Part shown: positions 26,776 through 35,483 of the stretch, piece after piece
Position numbering within the stretch: position 1 is the first letter of the stretch
Layout of the letters: the number at the start of each line of letters is the position of its first letter
Source: VBDM01 sp035651815
GTDB lineage: Bacteria; Pseudomonadota; Gammaproteobacteria; Burkholderiales; SG8-39
Reading direction: 5' to 3'
Assembly (NCBI GenBank): GCA_035651815.1
Contig: DASRFB010000133.1
Location: 61,156 to 125,155 of the forward strand
DNA: 64,000 nt
Program-made: the position numbers and the translations under genes
Notes under the pieces: generated by a model
Database searches by the model: none
What the model was told of the DNA's origin: nothing
Seen by the model: only the letters and a program-made list of their open reading frames with translations

Positions 26776-27182
26776 GGCAGCGCGACCGTCGCCGTGCCGA
26801 TCACGAGCCGGTCGCCTTCGGCGTTCTCCATCCAGACGTCGCACTCGATCGTGCGGGCGTCGTCCGCCTTCTCGGTCACCGTGCCGTGGATGCTGACGGC
26901 GATGCCCGCCGGCGCGAGGCCGCGGAACGTCGTCCCGAGCCGGAGGAGGCGCGCGCCCGGGATCCACGCGAGGAGCGCGTTCGCGAGCAGCGCGAGCGAG
27001 AGGTTGCCGGGCGTGATCTGCCCGGGAAGGCCTTCGGCGCGCGCGCCCGCGTCGTCGGTGAAGCGCGGGAACGCCATGTCGAGCACGCGCGCGTGCCGGG
27101 TGACGAACTCCTTCGCGAGGTCGACGCGCGACGGCGGGAGCTCGTCGCCGATCTCGATCGAGTCGAAGTCGACGCGGCTCAT
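26772..27182 (-). CDS. MaoC-like hot-dog subunit (HadB-like)
   Basis: 136 residues, the length of a single hot-dog domain of the MaoC/HadB type. GLPGQITPGNLSLALLANAL corresponds to the substrate-helix region. In HadB-type hydratases an Asp and a His sit in D-x-N-P-I-H just before this point; here the stretch is LDMAFPRFTDDAGARAE and the histidine position holds Phe. It overlaps the upstream hot-dog gene by ATGA, so the two proteins are probably made together as a heterodimer. Role: hydration or dehydration of a CoA ester is expected from the family but the active site is not canonical. Confidence 0.78.
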   Translation of the reverse strand: MSRVDFDSIEIGDELPPSRVDLAKEFVTRHARVLDMAFPRFTDDAGARAEGLPGQITPGNLSLALLANALLAWIPGARLLRLGTTFRGLAPAGIAVSIHGTVTEKADDARTIECDVWMENAEGDRLVIGTATVALP

Positions 27183-27676
27183 CGCTCGCCCTCCGCGCGG
27201 TCGCCGCCTGCGCCCGGCGCCGATCGCCCGCGCTGCATCATGCGCGAGTCGACGTTCGCGAGCAGCTCGCCGCGCTGGTTCACGAGCTCCTGGCGGTACA
27301 CGACGAACCACATCGACCCGCTCCGCCCGGTCTTCTCGTACAGGTCGACGACGCGCGAGCGCGCGGTGATCACGTCGCCCGGCCGGATCGGCGCGTGAAA
27401 CTCGATGTCCTTGCCGGCGTCGAAGCCGCCGGTCGACATCTCGCGCACCACGACCTGCGGCATGTGCTTCCCGCCGCGGAGCTTCACGACGTAGGTCGGG
27501 AACGCGACCAGGCCCCCGAACGGCCCGTTCTTGGCGGCGGCCTCGTCGAGGTAGATCGGGTCGGTGACGCCGAGCGAGCGCGCGTACTCGATCAGCTCCG
27601 CGGCGGTCACGGCGGGATAGGTGAAGACGTCGTACTCGACGCCGATGACCGAGCGCGGGATGTCGGAGAACGCCAT
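27179..27676 (-). CDS. FAS1-like/MaoC N-terminal hot-dog subunit (HadA-like)
   Basis: 165 residues. TDPIYLDEAAAKNGPFGGLV followed by AFPTYVV matches the N-terminal FAS1-like dehydratase domain of HadA/HadC proteins, which partner a catalytic HadB-type subunit. FHAPIRPGDVITARSRVVDL and YRQELVNQRGELLANVDS are the usual central and end strands. A Tyr replaces the catalytic His, as is normal for this subunit. The stop overlaps the HadB-like ATG (ATGA). It starts 12 bp after the SDR stop. Confidence 0.82.
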   Translation of the reverse strand: MAFSDIPRSVIGVEYDVFTYPAVTAAELIEYARSLGVTDPIYLDEAAAKNGPFGGLVAFPTYVVKLRGGKHMPQVVVREMSTGGFDAGKDIEFHAPIRPGDVITARSRVVDLYEKTGRSGSMWFVVYRQELVNQRGELLANVDSRMMQRGRSAPGAGGDRAEGER

Positions 27677-27688
27677 GTCGGGCTCGTT

Positions 27689-28495
27689 TTAGCCGCCCGT
27701 CCCGCGCAGTGCACGGCCGATCGCCTCGGGCATCTTGAACGCCGTCCAGCCGCGATCGCACTGGATCGTCGCGCCCGTGAGCGAGCGCGCGAGGTCGCTC
27801 GCGAGGAACACGACGAGGTCCGCGATCTCATCCGGGGTCTGCAGCCCGGTCGCGTGCCCCTGGCGGAACCCTTCGCGCAGCTCGTCGGCGCCGAAGATGA
27901 GCGCGTTCATCGGCGTGTCGACGTAGCCGGGGCTGATCGCGTTCACGCGGATCCCCATGCTGCCGCAGGAGACGGCCATCGAGCGCGTGAGGCCGGCGAC
28001 CCCGGCCTTCGACGCCGCGTACGCGTCGACCGCTCCGAGCGGCAGGTGCGCCATGGAGGAAGCGGTATTGACGATCGACCCGTGCCCCGAGCGCGCGAGG
28101 TGCGGGATCGCGTACTTGCTGCAGAGGAACACGCTCGTCAGGTTGACGCGGATCACGCGCTCCCACGCTTCCTCGCTCATGACGGCCGTCGGCCCGTCGT
28201 CGCCGACCGGCGCGATGCCGGCGTTGTTGTAGAGGACGTCGACGCCGCCGAGCTCGGCCGCCGCGCGCTCGACCATCGCGCGCGCGCTCGCCGGCTCGCC
28301 GACGTCGCATGCGATCGCCGCGGCCGTGCCGCCGGCTTCCGCGACCTCGGACGCCACGCGCGCGGCGCGCGCTTCGTCGAGGTCGGCGACCGCGACGCGC
28401 GCGCCGGCGCGCGCGAGCGCGAGCGCGCCGGCGCGGCCGAGGCCGGAGCCGCCGCCGGTCACGATCGCGACCCTTCCGTCGAGCAAGCCCGCCAT
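27689..28495 (-). CDS. Short-chain dehydrogenase/reductase
   Basis: 268 residues with all classical SDR motifs: the NAD(P) loop TGGGSGLGRAGALALARAG, ADLDEARAAR (an Asp at the end of beta-2, favouring NAD), NNAG, IVNTASS with the catalytic serine, and YAASKAG (Y-x3-K). These enzymes oxidise or reduce a hydroxyl/keto group. In this operon it could act on a beta-hydroxyacyl-CoA. The ATG at 28495 is 86 bp after the acyl-CoA ligase stop. Confidence 0.92.
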   Translation of the reverse strand: MAGLLDGRVAIVTGGGSGLGRAGALALARAGARVAVADLDEARAARVASEVAEAGGTAAAIACDVGEPASARAMVERAAAELGGVDVLYNNAGIAPVGDDGPTAVMSEEAWERVIRVNLTSVFLCSKYAIPHLARSGHGSIVNTASSMAHLPLGAVDAYAASKAGVAGLTRSMAVSCGSMGIRVNAISPGYVDTPMNALIFGADELREGFRQGHATGLQTPDEIADLVVFLASDLARSLTGATIQCDRGWTAFKMPEAIGRALRGTGG

Positions 28496-28581
28496 GTCGT
28501 CCCTCCGTTTCTCGCCGGTCGTCGCTCGCGCCGCGCCCGCCTCCGCCGCTGCCGCCGCCGCGCGACATCGGCGGCGCGCCG

Positions 28582-30246
28582 TCAGGCGCCCGCGCGCGCC
28601 GCCTTCGCCTCGATCTGCTCCCGGAGGAAGCGCTTGTGGACCTTGCCGCTCGGCGTCCGCGGGAAGTCGTCGATGATCTCGAGCTGCTCGGGAAGCTTCT
28701 GCGGCGTGAGATCGCGCGCGCGCAGGAAGTCGACGAGCGCCGCGAGCGTCGGCGCGTCGGCGCCCGCGCGCAGGCGAACGCACGCGCACGCGCGCTCGCC
28801 CGTCGCCCGATCGGCGACCGGAACGACGGCGACTTCCGCGACCGCGGGATGGGCCGAGAGCAGGTCCTCGATCTCGCGCGCGCTCAGCTTCTCGCCCTTC
28901 CGGACGATGATGTCCTTCACGCGCCCGGTGATCCGGAGGTAGCCCTCGGCGTCCTGGACGCCGAGGTCGCCCGTCCGGAAGAACCCGTCGCGGTCGAAGC
29001 TCTCGGCGTCGAGCGCCGGGTCGGTGTAGCCGAGGAAGCAGTCGGGCCCGCGCGCGCGGATCTCGCCCTCCGCGCCGGCCGGCAGGGCGCGCCCGCGCTC
29101 GTCGGTGATCCGGATCTCGACGCCGGCGAGCGGGCGACCCTCGGTGTCGAGGCCGCGCGCCGCCGCGTCCTCGGCCGTCGTCGTCGCGATCGTCGGGAAC
29201 TCCGACGATCCGTAGACCCGCTTGGCGACCATCCCGGGAAGGCGCGAGCGCGCCGCGCGCAGCAGCTCGGGTGGAACGGTCGCGCCCCCGCACGAGTACA
29301 GGCGGAGGCTCGAGAGGTCGCGCCGCGCGACGTCGGGGTGCGCGAGGATCTCCTGCAGGAACGTCGGCGCGCCGATCATGTACGTCACGCGCTGCCGCTC
29401 GATCGCGGCGATGCCCGCGCCCGCGTCCCAGCGCTCCATCAGCACGGCGCTCGTGCCGAGGAGCGCGGGGCACAGGATGCCGTGGACGACGCCCGAGACG
29501 TGCGTGAGCGGCGACGGCATGAGGACGCGATCGCGCGCGCCGAGCGCGTGCGCGGCGACGAGGCTCGCGACCTCCGCCGAAAGCGTGTTGTGCGAGTGGA
29601 CCGCCCCCTTGGGATCGGCCGTCGAGCCGGAGGTGTAGATCACGACGGCCGGCGAATCGGGGTCGATCGGCACGCGCGGGTCTCGCGCGCTCGCCGGAGC
29701 GTTCGCGAGCAGCGACTCGAAGGACGTCGCGCCCGACGGCGCGCCCGCGCTTCCGCGCACGACGACGATCACGGGACGGTCGCGGCCGAGCGCCGCGCTC
29801 GCCGCTTCGGCCTGCGCGGCATGGTCGACGTCGCGGTGGCGCGCCGGAACGAGAAGAGCGCGCGGCCGCGTCTGGTCGAGGATGAACGACACCTCGCGCG
29901 TGCGGAGGATCGGAACGATCGGCACCGCACAGGCCCCCGCGAGCGACGTCGCGAGCAGGGCCGCCGCGGCTTCCCACCAGTTCGGCAGCTGGTAGGCGAC
30001 GGCATCGCCCGGCCGCACGCCGATCGCGGCCAGCCCCACGGCGAGTCGGAGCACGCGCTCGCGCAGCTCGCGGAACGCGATCGCTTCGTCTCGGTCGAAC
30101 AGCACGACGTCGTCCTCGCGCGCCGAGCAGGCGGCGAGGAACGCGTCGCCGATCGACGCGTCGCGCCAAGCGCCGGAGGCGCGGTAGCGGACGGCCCGCT
30201 CGCGCGCGACGCGCGCCAGCCGCGCGCGCGCTTCCTCGCGGGGCAT
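28582..30246 (-). CDS. Acyl-CoA ligase (AMP-dependent synthetase)
   Basis: 554 residues from the ATG at 30246. The ANL-superfamily motifs are present: the P-loop VIYTSGSTADPKGAVHSH, YGSSEFPT, FFRTGDLG, VKDIIVRKGEKLSAREIE and the catalytic lysine in PRTPSGKVHKR near the end. It adenylates a carboxylic acid and joins it to CoA. Substrate specificity cannot be read. It leads the minus-strand operon with an SDR, two hot-dog subunits and a crotonase, suggesting activation and beta-oxidation-like processing of one acid. Confidence 0.93.
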   Translation of the reverse strand: MPREEARARLARVARERAVRYRASGAWRDASIGDAFLAACSAREDDVVLFDRDEAIAFRELRERVLRLAVGLAAIGVRPGDAVAYQLPNWWEAAAALLATSLAGACAVPIVPILRTREVSFILDQTRPRALLVPARHRDVDHAAQAEAASAALGRDRPVIVVVRGSAGAPSGATSFESLLANAPASARDPRVPIDPDSPAVVIYTSGSTADPKGAVHSHNTLSAEVASLVAAHALGARDRVLMPSPLTHVSGVVHGILCPALLGTSAVLMERWDAGAGIAAIERQRVTYMIGAPTFLQEILAHPDVARRDLSSLRLYSCGGATVPPELLRAARSRLPGMVAKRVYGSSEFPTIATTTAEDAAARGLDTEGRPLAGVEIRITDERGRALPAGAEGEIRARGPDCFLGYTDPALDAESFDRDGFFRTGDLGVQDAEGYLRITGRVKDIIVRKGEKLSAREIEDLLSAHPAVAEVAVVPVADRATGERACACVRLRAGADAPTLAALVDFLRARDLTPQKLPEQLEIIDDFPRTPSGKVHKRFLREQIEAKAARAGA

Positions 30247-30549
30247 GCGCCGTTCATAGGTGTCGTGTCCGCTCGAGATCAAGGACCAGGGTCGCCGCGG
30301 CGCCGGATGGTCGGCGGCCGCGGTCGGAGCGCCGCGCGACCGCGCGTGGATGATCGCCGCGAGCGCGTGGTTCCACGCGCGCGCCGCGACCGACCGCCGG
30401 GAGTTGTAATCTGCTGCGAGCGGGGGAAGATGAGTCTCGTGGCCGTCGATTGTCGCGCTCCCAACTGCGCCGTTCCGGCGTCGCCGCGACCGCGAAACGC
30501 CACCATAGCGGGCGTTACAGAGCGCTTCGCCGCGGGCGCCGACGTAGGG
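30247..30549. other. Divergent intergenic space without a recognised gene
   Basis: This stretch separates the acyl-CoA ligase gene (minus) from the promoter of the YCF48-like gene (plus). No credible ORF with family features, tRNA or repeat was seen. It probably holds the ligase operon promoter, but no clear -35/-10 pair was found on the minus strand. Confidence 0.4.
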
Positions 30550-30595
30550 TTGACACCGTCGGAAACGCCGACCTATAAGCGGCCGAACGGCCGTT
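30550..30595 (+). promoter_or_regulatory. Sigma-70 promoter with dyad elements
   Basis: TTGACA (30550-30555) and TATAAG (30574-30579) are separated by 18 bp. An inverted repeat GTCGG-AAACG-CCGAC (30558-30572) lies in the spacer and the palindrome AACGGCCGTT (30586-30595) covers the expected start site. The promoter reads into the YCF48-like gene at 30631, giving a leader of about 45 nt. The dyads are possible operator sites. Confidence 0.65.
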
Positions 30596-30630
30596 CCCGA
30601 CGATCCTTCCGCGCGACTCCGAGTGAACGA

Positions 30631-31641
30631 ATGCACTCGACCCGAAGAGCTTCTCGGGCGTACACCGCCCATGCCTTCTTTTGCCTTGCCGTCCTCGCCG
30701 CCCTCGCGATCGCGTCCGCTGCGCGCGCGCGGGTCGTCGAGAACCTCTACGGCGCGAAGCTGATCGACGAGAAGACCGGCGTCGTCGTCGGCGCGTTCGG
30801 CGCGATCTTCCGCACGACCGACGGCGGCAAGACCTGGGAGCCCGCCAAGACCCCGACGGAGGAGTACCTCTTCTCCGTGGACTTCGGGTCGCCGCAACGC
30901 GGGGTGGCGGTCGGCAAGGCCGGAACCATCCTCGCGACCGAGGACGGCGGCACGACGTGGGTCAAGCGGACGTCCGGGACCGACCGCAACCTGTTCTCGG
31001 TGGCCTTCGCGAGCCCGCAGCACGTGTGGGCGGTGGGCGACTGGGGCGCGGTGCTCGAGTCGACCGACGGCGGGAACGCCTGGACCAATCGCTCGTTCAA
31101 GGACGATGTCGTCCTCACGTCGCAGTCGTGGCCCGACGACAAGCACGGATTCATCGCCGGCGAGTTCGGAGCCGTGCACCGGACGGACGACGGCGGCGCG
31201 ACGTGGACGAAGATCCAGACGGGGACGGACAAGACGCTCTTCGGCGTCGCTTTCCCGACGCCGGAGAAGGGCTGGGCGGTCGGGATCGACGGGCTGATCG
31301 TCCGCACGCAGGACGGCGGCGGAAGCTGGACCGTGCAGCGCGGCGGCCTCGGCAGCGAGTCGCTCGAGACGCTCGGGTTCATGGAGGCGCTACGCAATCC
31401 CGGCCTCTACGACGTCCGCTTCTCCGATCAGTTCGGCTACGTCGTCGGGGACATCGGAATGATGCTCGTGAGCGAAGACGGCGGCGAGACCTGGCACGAG
31501 CGGAAGCTCCCCGCCGAGATGAGCCTCTTCTGGCTGCGCGGAGTGTCGACGGCGAAGGGAGGTCGCGCGCTCGTCGTCGGCTCGAGCGGGCTCATCGCCG
31601 TCGCCGACAAGGGCGAAGTTCGTCTCAATCAGGGCGGATGA
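30631..31641 (+). CDS. YCF48-like secreted beta-propeller (BNR repeats)
   Basis: 336 residues. A signal peptide (AFFCLAVLAALAIASAARAR) precedes six Asp-box repeats: RTTDGGKTWE, ATEDGGTTWV, ESTDGGNAWT, RTDDGGATWT, RTQDGGGSWT and SEDGGETWH. This is the fold of the photosystem II assembly factor YCF48 and its many non-photosynthetic relatives. In proteobacteria such proteins often sit beside MMPL/RND exporters, as here (68 bp to the next gene), and may serve as periplasmic partners of the pump. No photosynthesis role is implied. Confidence 0.85.
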   Translation: MHSTRRASRAYTAHAFFCLAVLAALAIASAARARVVENLYGAKLIDEKTGVVVGAFGAIFRTTDGGKTWEPAKTPTEEYLFSVDFGSPQRGVAVGKAGTILATEDGGTTWVKRTSGTDRNLFSVAFASPQHVWAVGDWGAVLESTDGGNAWTNRSFKDDVVLTSQSWPDDKHGFIAGEFGAVHRTDDGGATWTKIQTGTDKTLFGVAFPTPEKGWAVGIDGLIVRTQDGGGSWTVQRGGLGSESLETLGFMEALRNPGLYDVRFSDQFGYVVGDIGMMLVSEDGGETWHERKLPAEMSLFWLRGVSTAKGGRALVVGSSGLIAVADKGEVRLNQGG

Positions 31642-31709
31642 GCGCGGCCGGGTGCCGCCTCGCGCATCGAAGAAGACGCGGCGGCGCGCCACCGTAGTCA
31701 AGGAACCAC

Positions 31710-34175
31710 ATGATACCGAGACGATACATCGAGGCGTACCTCTTCTTCCTGCTACGCCACAAGTACGCGGTCAGCACGATCATCACGGTGCTGACCGGGT
31801 TCTTCGTCTACTACATGTGGGCGCACATGGCGGTGACGACGAACTTCTTCGACCTCTACCCGCCCGGACATCCCTACATTCAGCTGTACACGAAGTATCG
31901 CTCGATGTTCGGCACGGCGAACGTCCTCCAGATCGTCGTCGAGACCCCGAACGGCACGATTTTCGACGACCCCGAGACCTTCCATAAGGTCGACCGCATC
32001 ACGGTCGCGCTCCTGCACGACATCCCGGGCGTGAACGGCGAGCAGGTGCTCTCGATCACGCACCCGAAGCTCAAGACCACGCTGACGGCGGGCACCGGCA
32101 TCAAGGTCGTCCCGCTGACGTATCCGCGGCTGCCCGAGACGAAGGAAGACCTCGAGTTCATGCGCATGAAGGTCTACTCGACCGAGCAGGTGCGCGGGCT
32201 CTTCGTGTCGCCGAACGACAAGGCGACGATGATCATCGCGGGCTTCTGGGAGGAGTACTTCGACCTCGAGGGCATGCTGAACCAGCTGAACTCCCTCATC
32301 GCGCGCGAGCAGGTCGTCGACAAGAACGGCGAATGCGCGGGCCTCCCCGACCCGTCGAAGTGTACCAAGATCTACGTCACCGGCTTCCCGATCCTGTACG
32401 CGTACTTCCTCTCGATGAAGCAGCCGATGATGTGGGTGCTGTTCGCCAGCATCGGGACGATGATCCTGATCCTCTGGTTCGAGTTCCGAAGCTGGCAAGG
32501 CGTCGCGATCCCGATCCTTTCCGGAGGTCTGAGCGCCATCTGGGGGCTCGGATTCGGTGGTCTCTGGGGGTACCACCTCGACCCCCTGGTCCTGGTCGTG
32601 CCGCTCCTCTTGTCGGCGCGCGCGCACTCGCACTCCGTGCAGTCGATGGAGCGCTTCCACGAGGAGTACGAGAAGCTCGGCGACAAGCACGCCGCGATCG
32701 TGAAGTCGTACACCGAGATCTACGCGCCGGCGATGGTGTCGATCGCGGCGGACTCGCTCGCGATCCTGACCCTCTACGTGGCGCGCATCCCGATCATCCA
32801 GAACCTGGCGATCCTGTGCACGTTCTGGATCCTGAGCATCTTCGTTTCCGTCGTGACGCTGCACCCGATCATCCTCGACTTCATTCCGCCGCCGCGTCAC
32901 CTCGCGACGCACCACGGCAAGGGTATCTTCGCGCGCGCGTACGACCAGTTCGAGCGCTTCCTCATCTGGCTGTCGACCGGGAACCGCCGGATCGGGATGG
33001 CGGTCGCGCTCGTGTGCATGCTCGCGTTCGGCGTGTACTTCTCGCAGAAGGTGAAGCCCGGCGATACGACTCCGGGCGCTGCGCTGCTCTACGACGACCA
33101 TCCCCACAACGTCGCGTTCCGGAAGGTCAACGAGAACTTCATCGGTGCGAGCCAGCTCGTCGTGATCGCCGAGGGCAAGAAGCCGGAGGCGATCAAGGAC
33201 GCGACGACGCTCAACCAGCTCGACCTCTTTGCCCGCTACATGAAGCAGACGGACGAGACCGGCGCCGTCGGCGGCGCCGTGTCGGCGACGACGATGCTGA
33301 AGCGCATCTTCCGGACCTTCCACGAGGGCGATCCGAAGTGGGAGATCCTACCGCAGACGAGCGAGCACGTCGGGCAGCTGTTCTTCCTGCTCACGTCGAA
33401 TACCGCGCGCGGCGAGATGGACCGCTTCTTCGACATGGGCATGACGAACGCGACGCTGACGATCTTCTACAAGGACTACAACCACGAGATCATCAAGAAC
33501 TCGATCGCGAAGGCGAAGGAGTTCATCCAGCAGCACACCTCCCAGGACGACACCGTCCGCTACCTTCTCGCGGGTGGTCTCCTCGGCATCCTGGCGGCGA
33601 CGAACGAGGAGGTGGAGTGGTCGTACCGGGTGAACCTGATCCTGATCCTCATCACCATCTTCATCCTGAGCTATCTCACGTACGTCTCGGTGATGGGCGC
33701 GTTCATCGTGATGCTGCCGTCGCTCATCGCGCAGCCGCTCTCCGAAGCGATGATGTATTTCCTCAACATCGACTTCAACATAAATTCTCTACCTGTCGCG
33801 GCGGTCGGCATCGGGATCGGCATCGACTACGGCTACTACGTCCTGAGCCGGATCATCGAGGAGTATCCGAAGGATCGAAGCTTCGACGGCGCGATCGTGC
33901 GCGCGTTCAACACGACCGGGAAGACGGTGCTCTTCACCGGCCTCTCGCTCACCGCGAGCGTCATCTACTGGTGCTTCTTCCCGATGAAGTTCCAGGCGCA
34001 GATGGCGCTGCTGCTGGTGTTCCTGCTCGCGTTCCATCTGATCGGCGCCCTCATGTTCATCCCGCCGATGGTCTCCCTCCTGCGGCCGAAGTTCGCCATT
34101 CAGTACGCGGACGAGCGTGAGCGCCGCGTGCTCGAGGAGGGGATCCAGGCGAGCGAGGCGGCGACCGGCGCCTGA
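31710..34175 (+). CDS. MMPL/RND-family exporter
   Basis: 821 residues in the two-halves RND layout with about twelve membrane segments and two large periplasmic loops (about residues 45-235 and 450-640). VAAVGIGIGIDYGYYVLSRI in the second half contains the membrane Asp typical of MMPL/HpnN pumps. The first-half counterpart reads VPLLLSARAHSHSVQSMERF. Base composition is slightly less extreme than the flanks, as expected for conserved membrane segments. It follows the YCF48-like gene and precedes an acyl-CoA dehydrogenase. A lipid or other hydrophobic substrate is likely from the family; its identity is unknown. Confidence 0.88.
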   Translation: MIPRRYIEAYLFFLLRHKYAVSTIITVLTGFFVYYMWAHMAVTTNFFDLYPPGHPYIQLYTKYRSMFGTANVLQIVVETPNGTIFDDPETFHKVDRITVALLHDIPGVNGEQVLSITHPKLKTTLTAGTGIKVVPLTYPRLPETKEDLEFMRMKVYSTEQVRGLFVSPNDKATMIIAGFWEEYFDLEGMLNQLNSLIAREQVVDKNGECAGLPDPSKCTKIYVTGFPILYAYFLSMKQPMMWVLFASIGTMILILWFEFRSWQGVAIPILSGGLSAIWGLGFGGLWGYHLDPLVLVVPLLLSARAHSHSVQSMERFHEEYEKLGDKHAAIVKSYTEIYAPAMVSIAADSLAILTLYVARIPIIQNLAILCTFWILSIFVSVVTLHPIILDFIPPPRHLATHHGKGIFARAYDQFERFLIWLSTGNRRIGMAVALVCMLAFGVYFSQKVKPGDTTPGAALLYDDHPHNVAFRKVNENFIGASQLVVIAEGKKPEAIKDATTLNQLDLFARYMKQTDETGAVGGAVSATTMLKRIFRTFHEGDPKWEILPQTSEHVGQLFFLLTSNTARGEMDRFFDMGMTNATLTIFYKDYNHEIIKNSIAKAKEFIQQHTSQDDTVRYLLAGGLLGILAATNEEVEWSYRVNLILILITIFILSYLTYVSVMGAFIVMLPSLIAQPLSEAMMYFLNIDFNINSLPVAAVGIGIGIDYGYYVLSRIIEEYPKDRSFDGAIVRAFNTTGKTVLFTGLSLTASVIYWCFFPMKFQAQMALLLVFLLAFHLIGALMFIPPMVSLLRPKFAIQYADERERRVLEEGIQASEAATGA

Positions 34176-34240
34176 GCGCGACCCGCGCGGAGCGCCGCCC
34201 GCTCCGCCGGGCGGGCGCCGAGCGCGGATCTCTTTCCGGC

Positions 34241-35425
34241 ATGGACTTCTTTCGCACCCGCGAGGAAGAGGCGTTCCGCGCGTCGGTCCGCGACTGGCTG
34301 CGCGCGCACGTGCCGCCCGAGTGGAAGGATCCGGCGACCCGGCCCAAGACGGCGGCGGACAAGGTCGCGTTCGCGCGGCGCTGGCAGCGCGAGCTCTACG
34401 ACGGCGGGTGGGCGGGACTCGCCTGGCCGCGCGAGTACGGCGGCCGCGACCTGACGCCGCTCGAGCACCTGGTCTTCAACGAGGAGTACGTCGCGGCCGG
34501 CGCCCCGGAGATGATCGACATCGGCGTCGGACCGGGTCTGACCGGCCCGACGCTCATCCACCACGGGACGGAACGGCAGAAGAAGCGCTTCCTGGAGCCG
34601 ATCCTGCGCGGCGAGGAGGTCTGGTGCCAGGGCTTCTCCGAGCCCGGCTCCGGCTCCGATCTCGCCTCGCTCCGGACGCGCGGGGAGGTCGTCGGCGACG
34701 AGATCGTCGTGAACGGCCAGAAGGTCTGGACGAGCTACGCGCGCTTCGCGGACTGGTGCATCCTGATCGTGCGCACGAACCCGAGCGCGCCGAAGCACCG
34801 CGGCCTGACCTTCGTCCTGCTCGACATGAAGACGCCCGGGATCACGATCCGGCCGCTCGTGGAGATGACCGGCATCGCGTGGTTCAACGAGGTCTTCTTC
34901 GAGAACGTCCGCGTGCCGCGCGACATGGTCGTCGGCGAGATCGACCGCGGCTGGGAGATCGCGATCACCACGCTGTCGCACGAGCGCGGAAGCAGCATCC
35001 CCTACCAGCGCCTGCAGCAGCAGGTCGCGGCGCTCGCCGACCTCGCGCGACGCACCGGCGGCGACGTGCCGGCCGCGGCCGACGACGTCGTCCGCCAGCG
35101 CATCGCGCAGCACGCGATCGACGTCGCGGTGCTCCGGCTGTCGGCGTATCGAAACGTGTCGCAGATCATGCGCGACGGGCAGCCCGGGCCGGAAGGCTCG
35201 ATGCTGAAGCTCTTCTGGAGCGAGCTCGAGCAGCGCCTCATGGAGACGGCCGGGACCGTCGAGGGCGCCTACGCGCAGCTCGACGAGCACGCGCCCGAGG
35301 CGTTCGACGCCGGCCGCTGGCAGTACGGCATGCTGTGGTCGCGCGCGGCGTCGATCTACGCGGGGACGTCGGAGGTGCAGCGCAACATCATCGCGCAACG
35401 GGTGCTGGGGCTGCCGCGCGCATGA
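34241..35425 (+). CDS. Acyl-CoA dehydrogenase
   Basis: 394 residues with the full acyl-CoA dehydrogenase fold. CQGFSEPGSGSDLASLRT is the FAD/substrate signature, NGQKVWTSYARFADWCILIV follows, and the C-terminal signature is YAGTSEVQRNIIAQRVLGLP. FAD-dependent dehydrogenation of a CoA thioester is expected. The C-terminal region (ASIYAGTSEVQRN) does not show which base acts, so chain-length class cannot be assigned. It is 65 bp downstream of the exporter gene and followed by a long inverted repeat. Confidence 0.93.
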   Translation: MDFFRTREEEAFRASVRDWLRAHVPPEWKDPATRPKTAADKVAFARRWQRELYDGGWAGLAWPREYGGRDLTPLEHLVFNEEYVAAGAPEMIDIGVGPGLTGPTLIHHGTERQKKRFLEPILRGEEVWCQGFSEPGSGSDLASLRTRGEVVGDEIVVNGQKVWTSYARFADWCILIVRTNPSAPKHRGLTFVLLDMKTPGITIRPLVEMTGIAWFNEVFFENVRVPRDMVVGEIDRGWEIAITTLSHERGSSIPYQRLQQQVAALADLARRTGGDVPAAADDVVRQRIAQHAIDVAVLRLSAYRNVSQIMRDGQPGPEGSMLKLFWSELEQRLMETAGTVEGAYAQLDEHAPEAFDAGRWQYGMLWSRAASIYAGTSEVQRNIIAQRVLGLPRA

Positions 35426-35483
35426 GACGCGCTGCTGAGTCGCTCGCCGCGCGGCGTTTGCATTGTGAGCTCGTCGGTGACGC

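Noticed and set aside
30631..31641. Photosystem II assembly role for the YCF48-like protein
   Set aside because: No photosynthesis genes are present; the fold is common in non-photosynthetic bacteria next to exporters.
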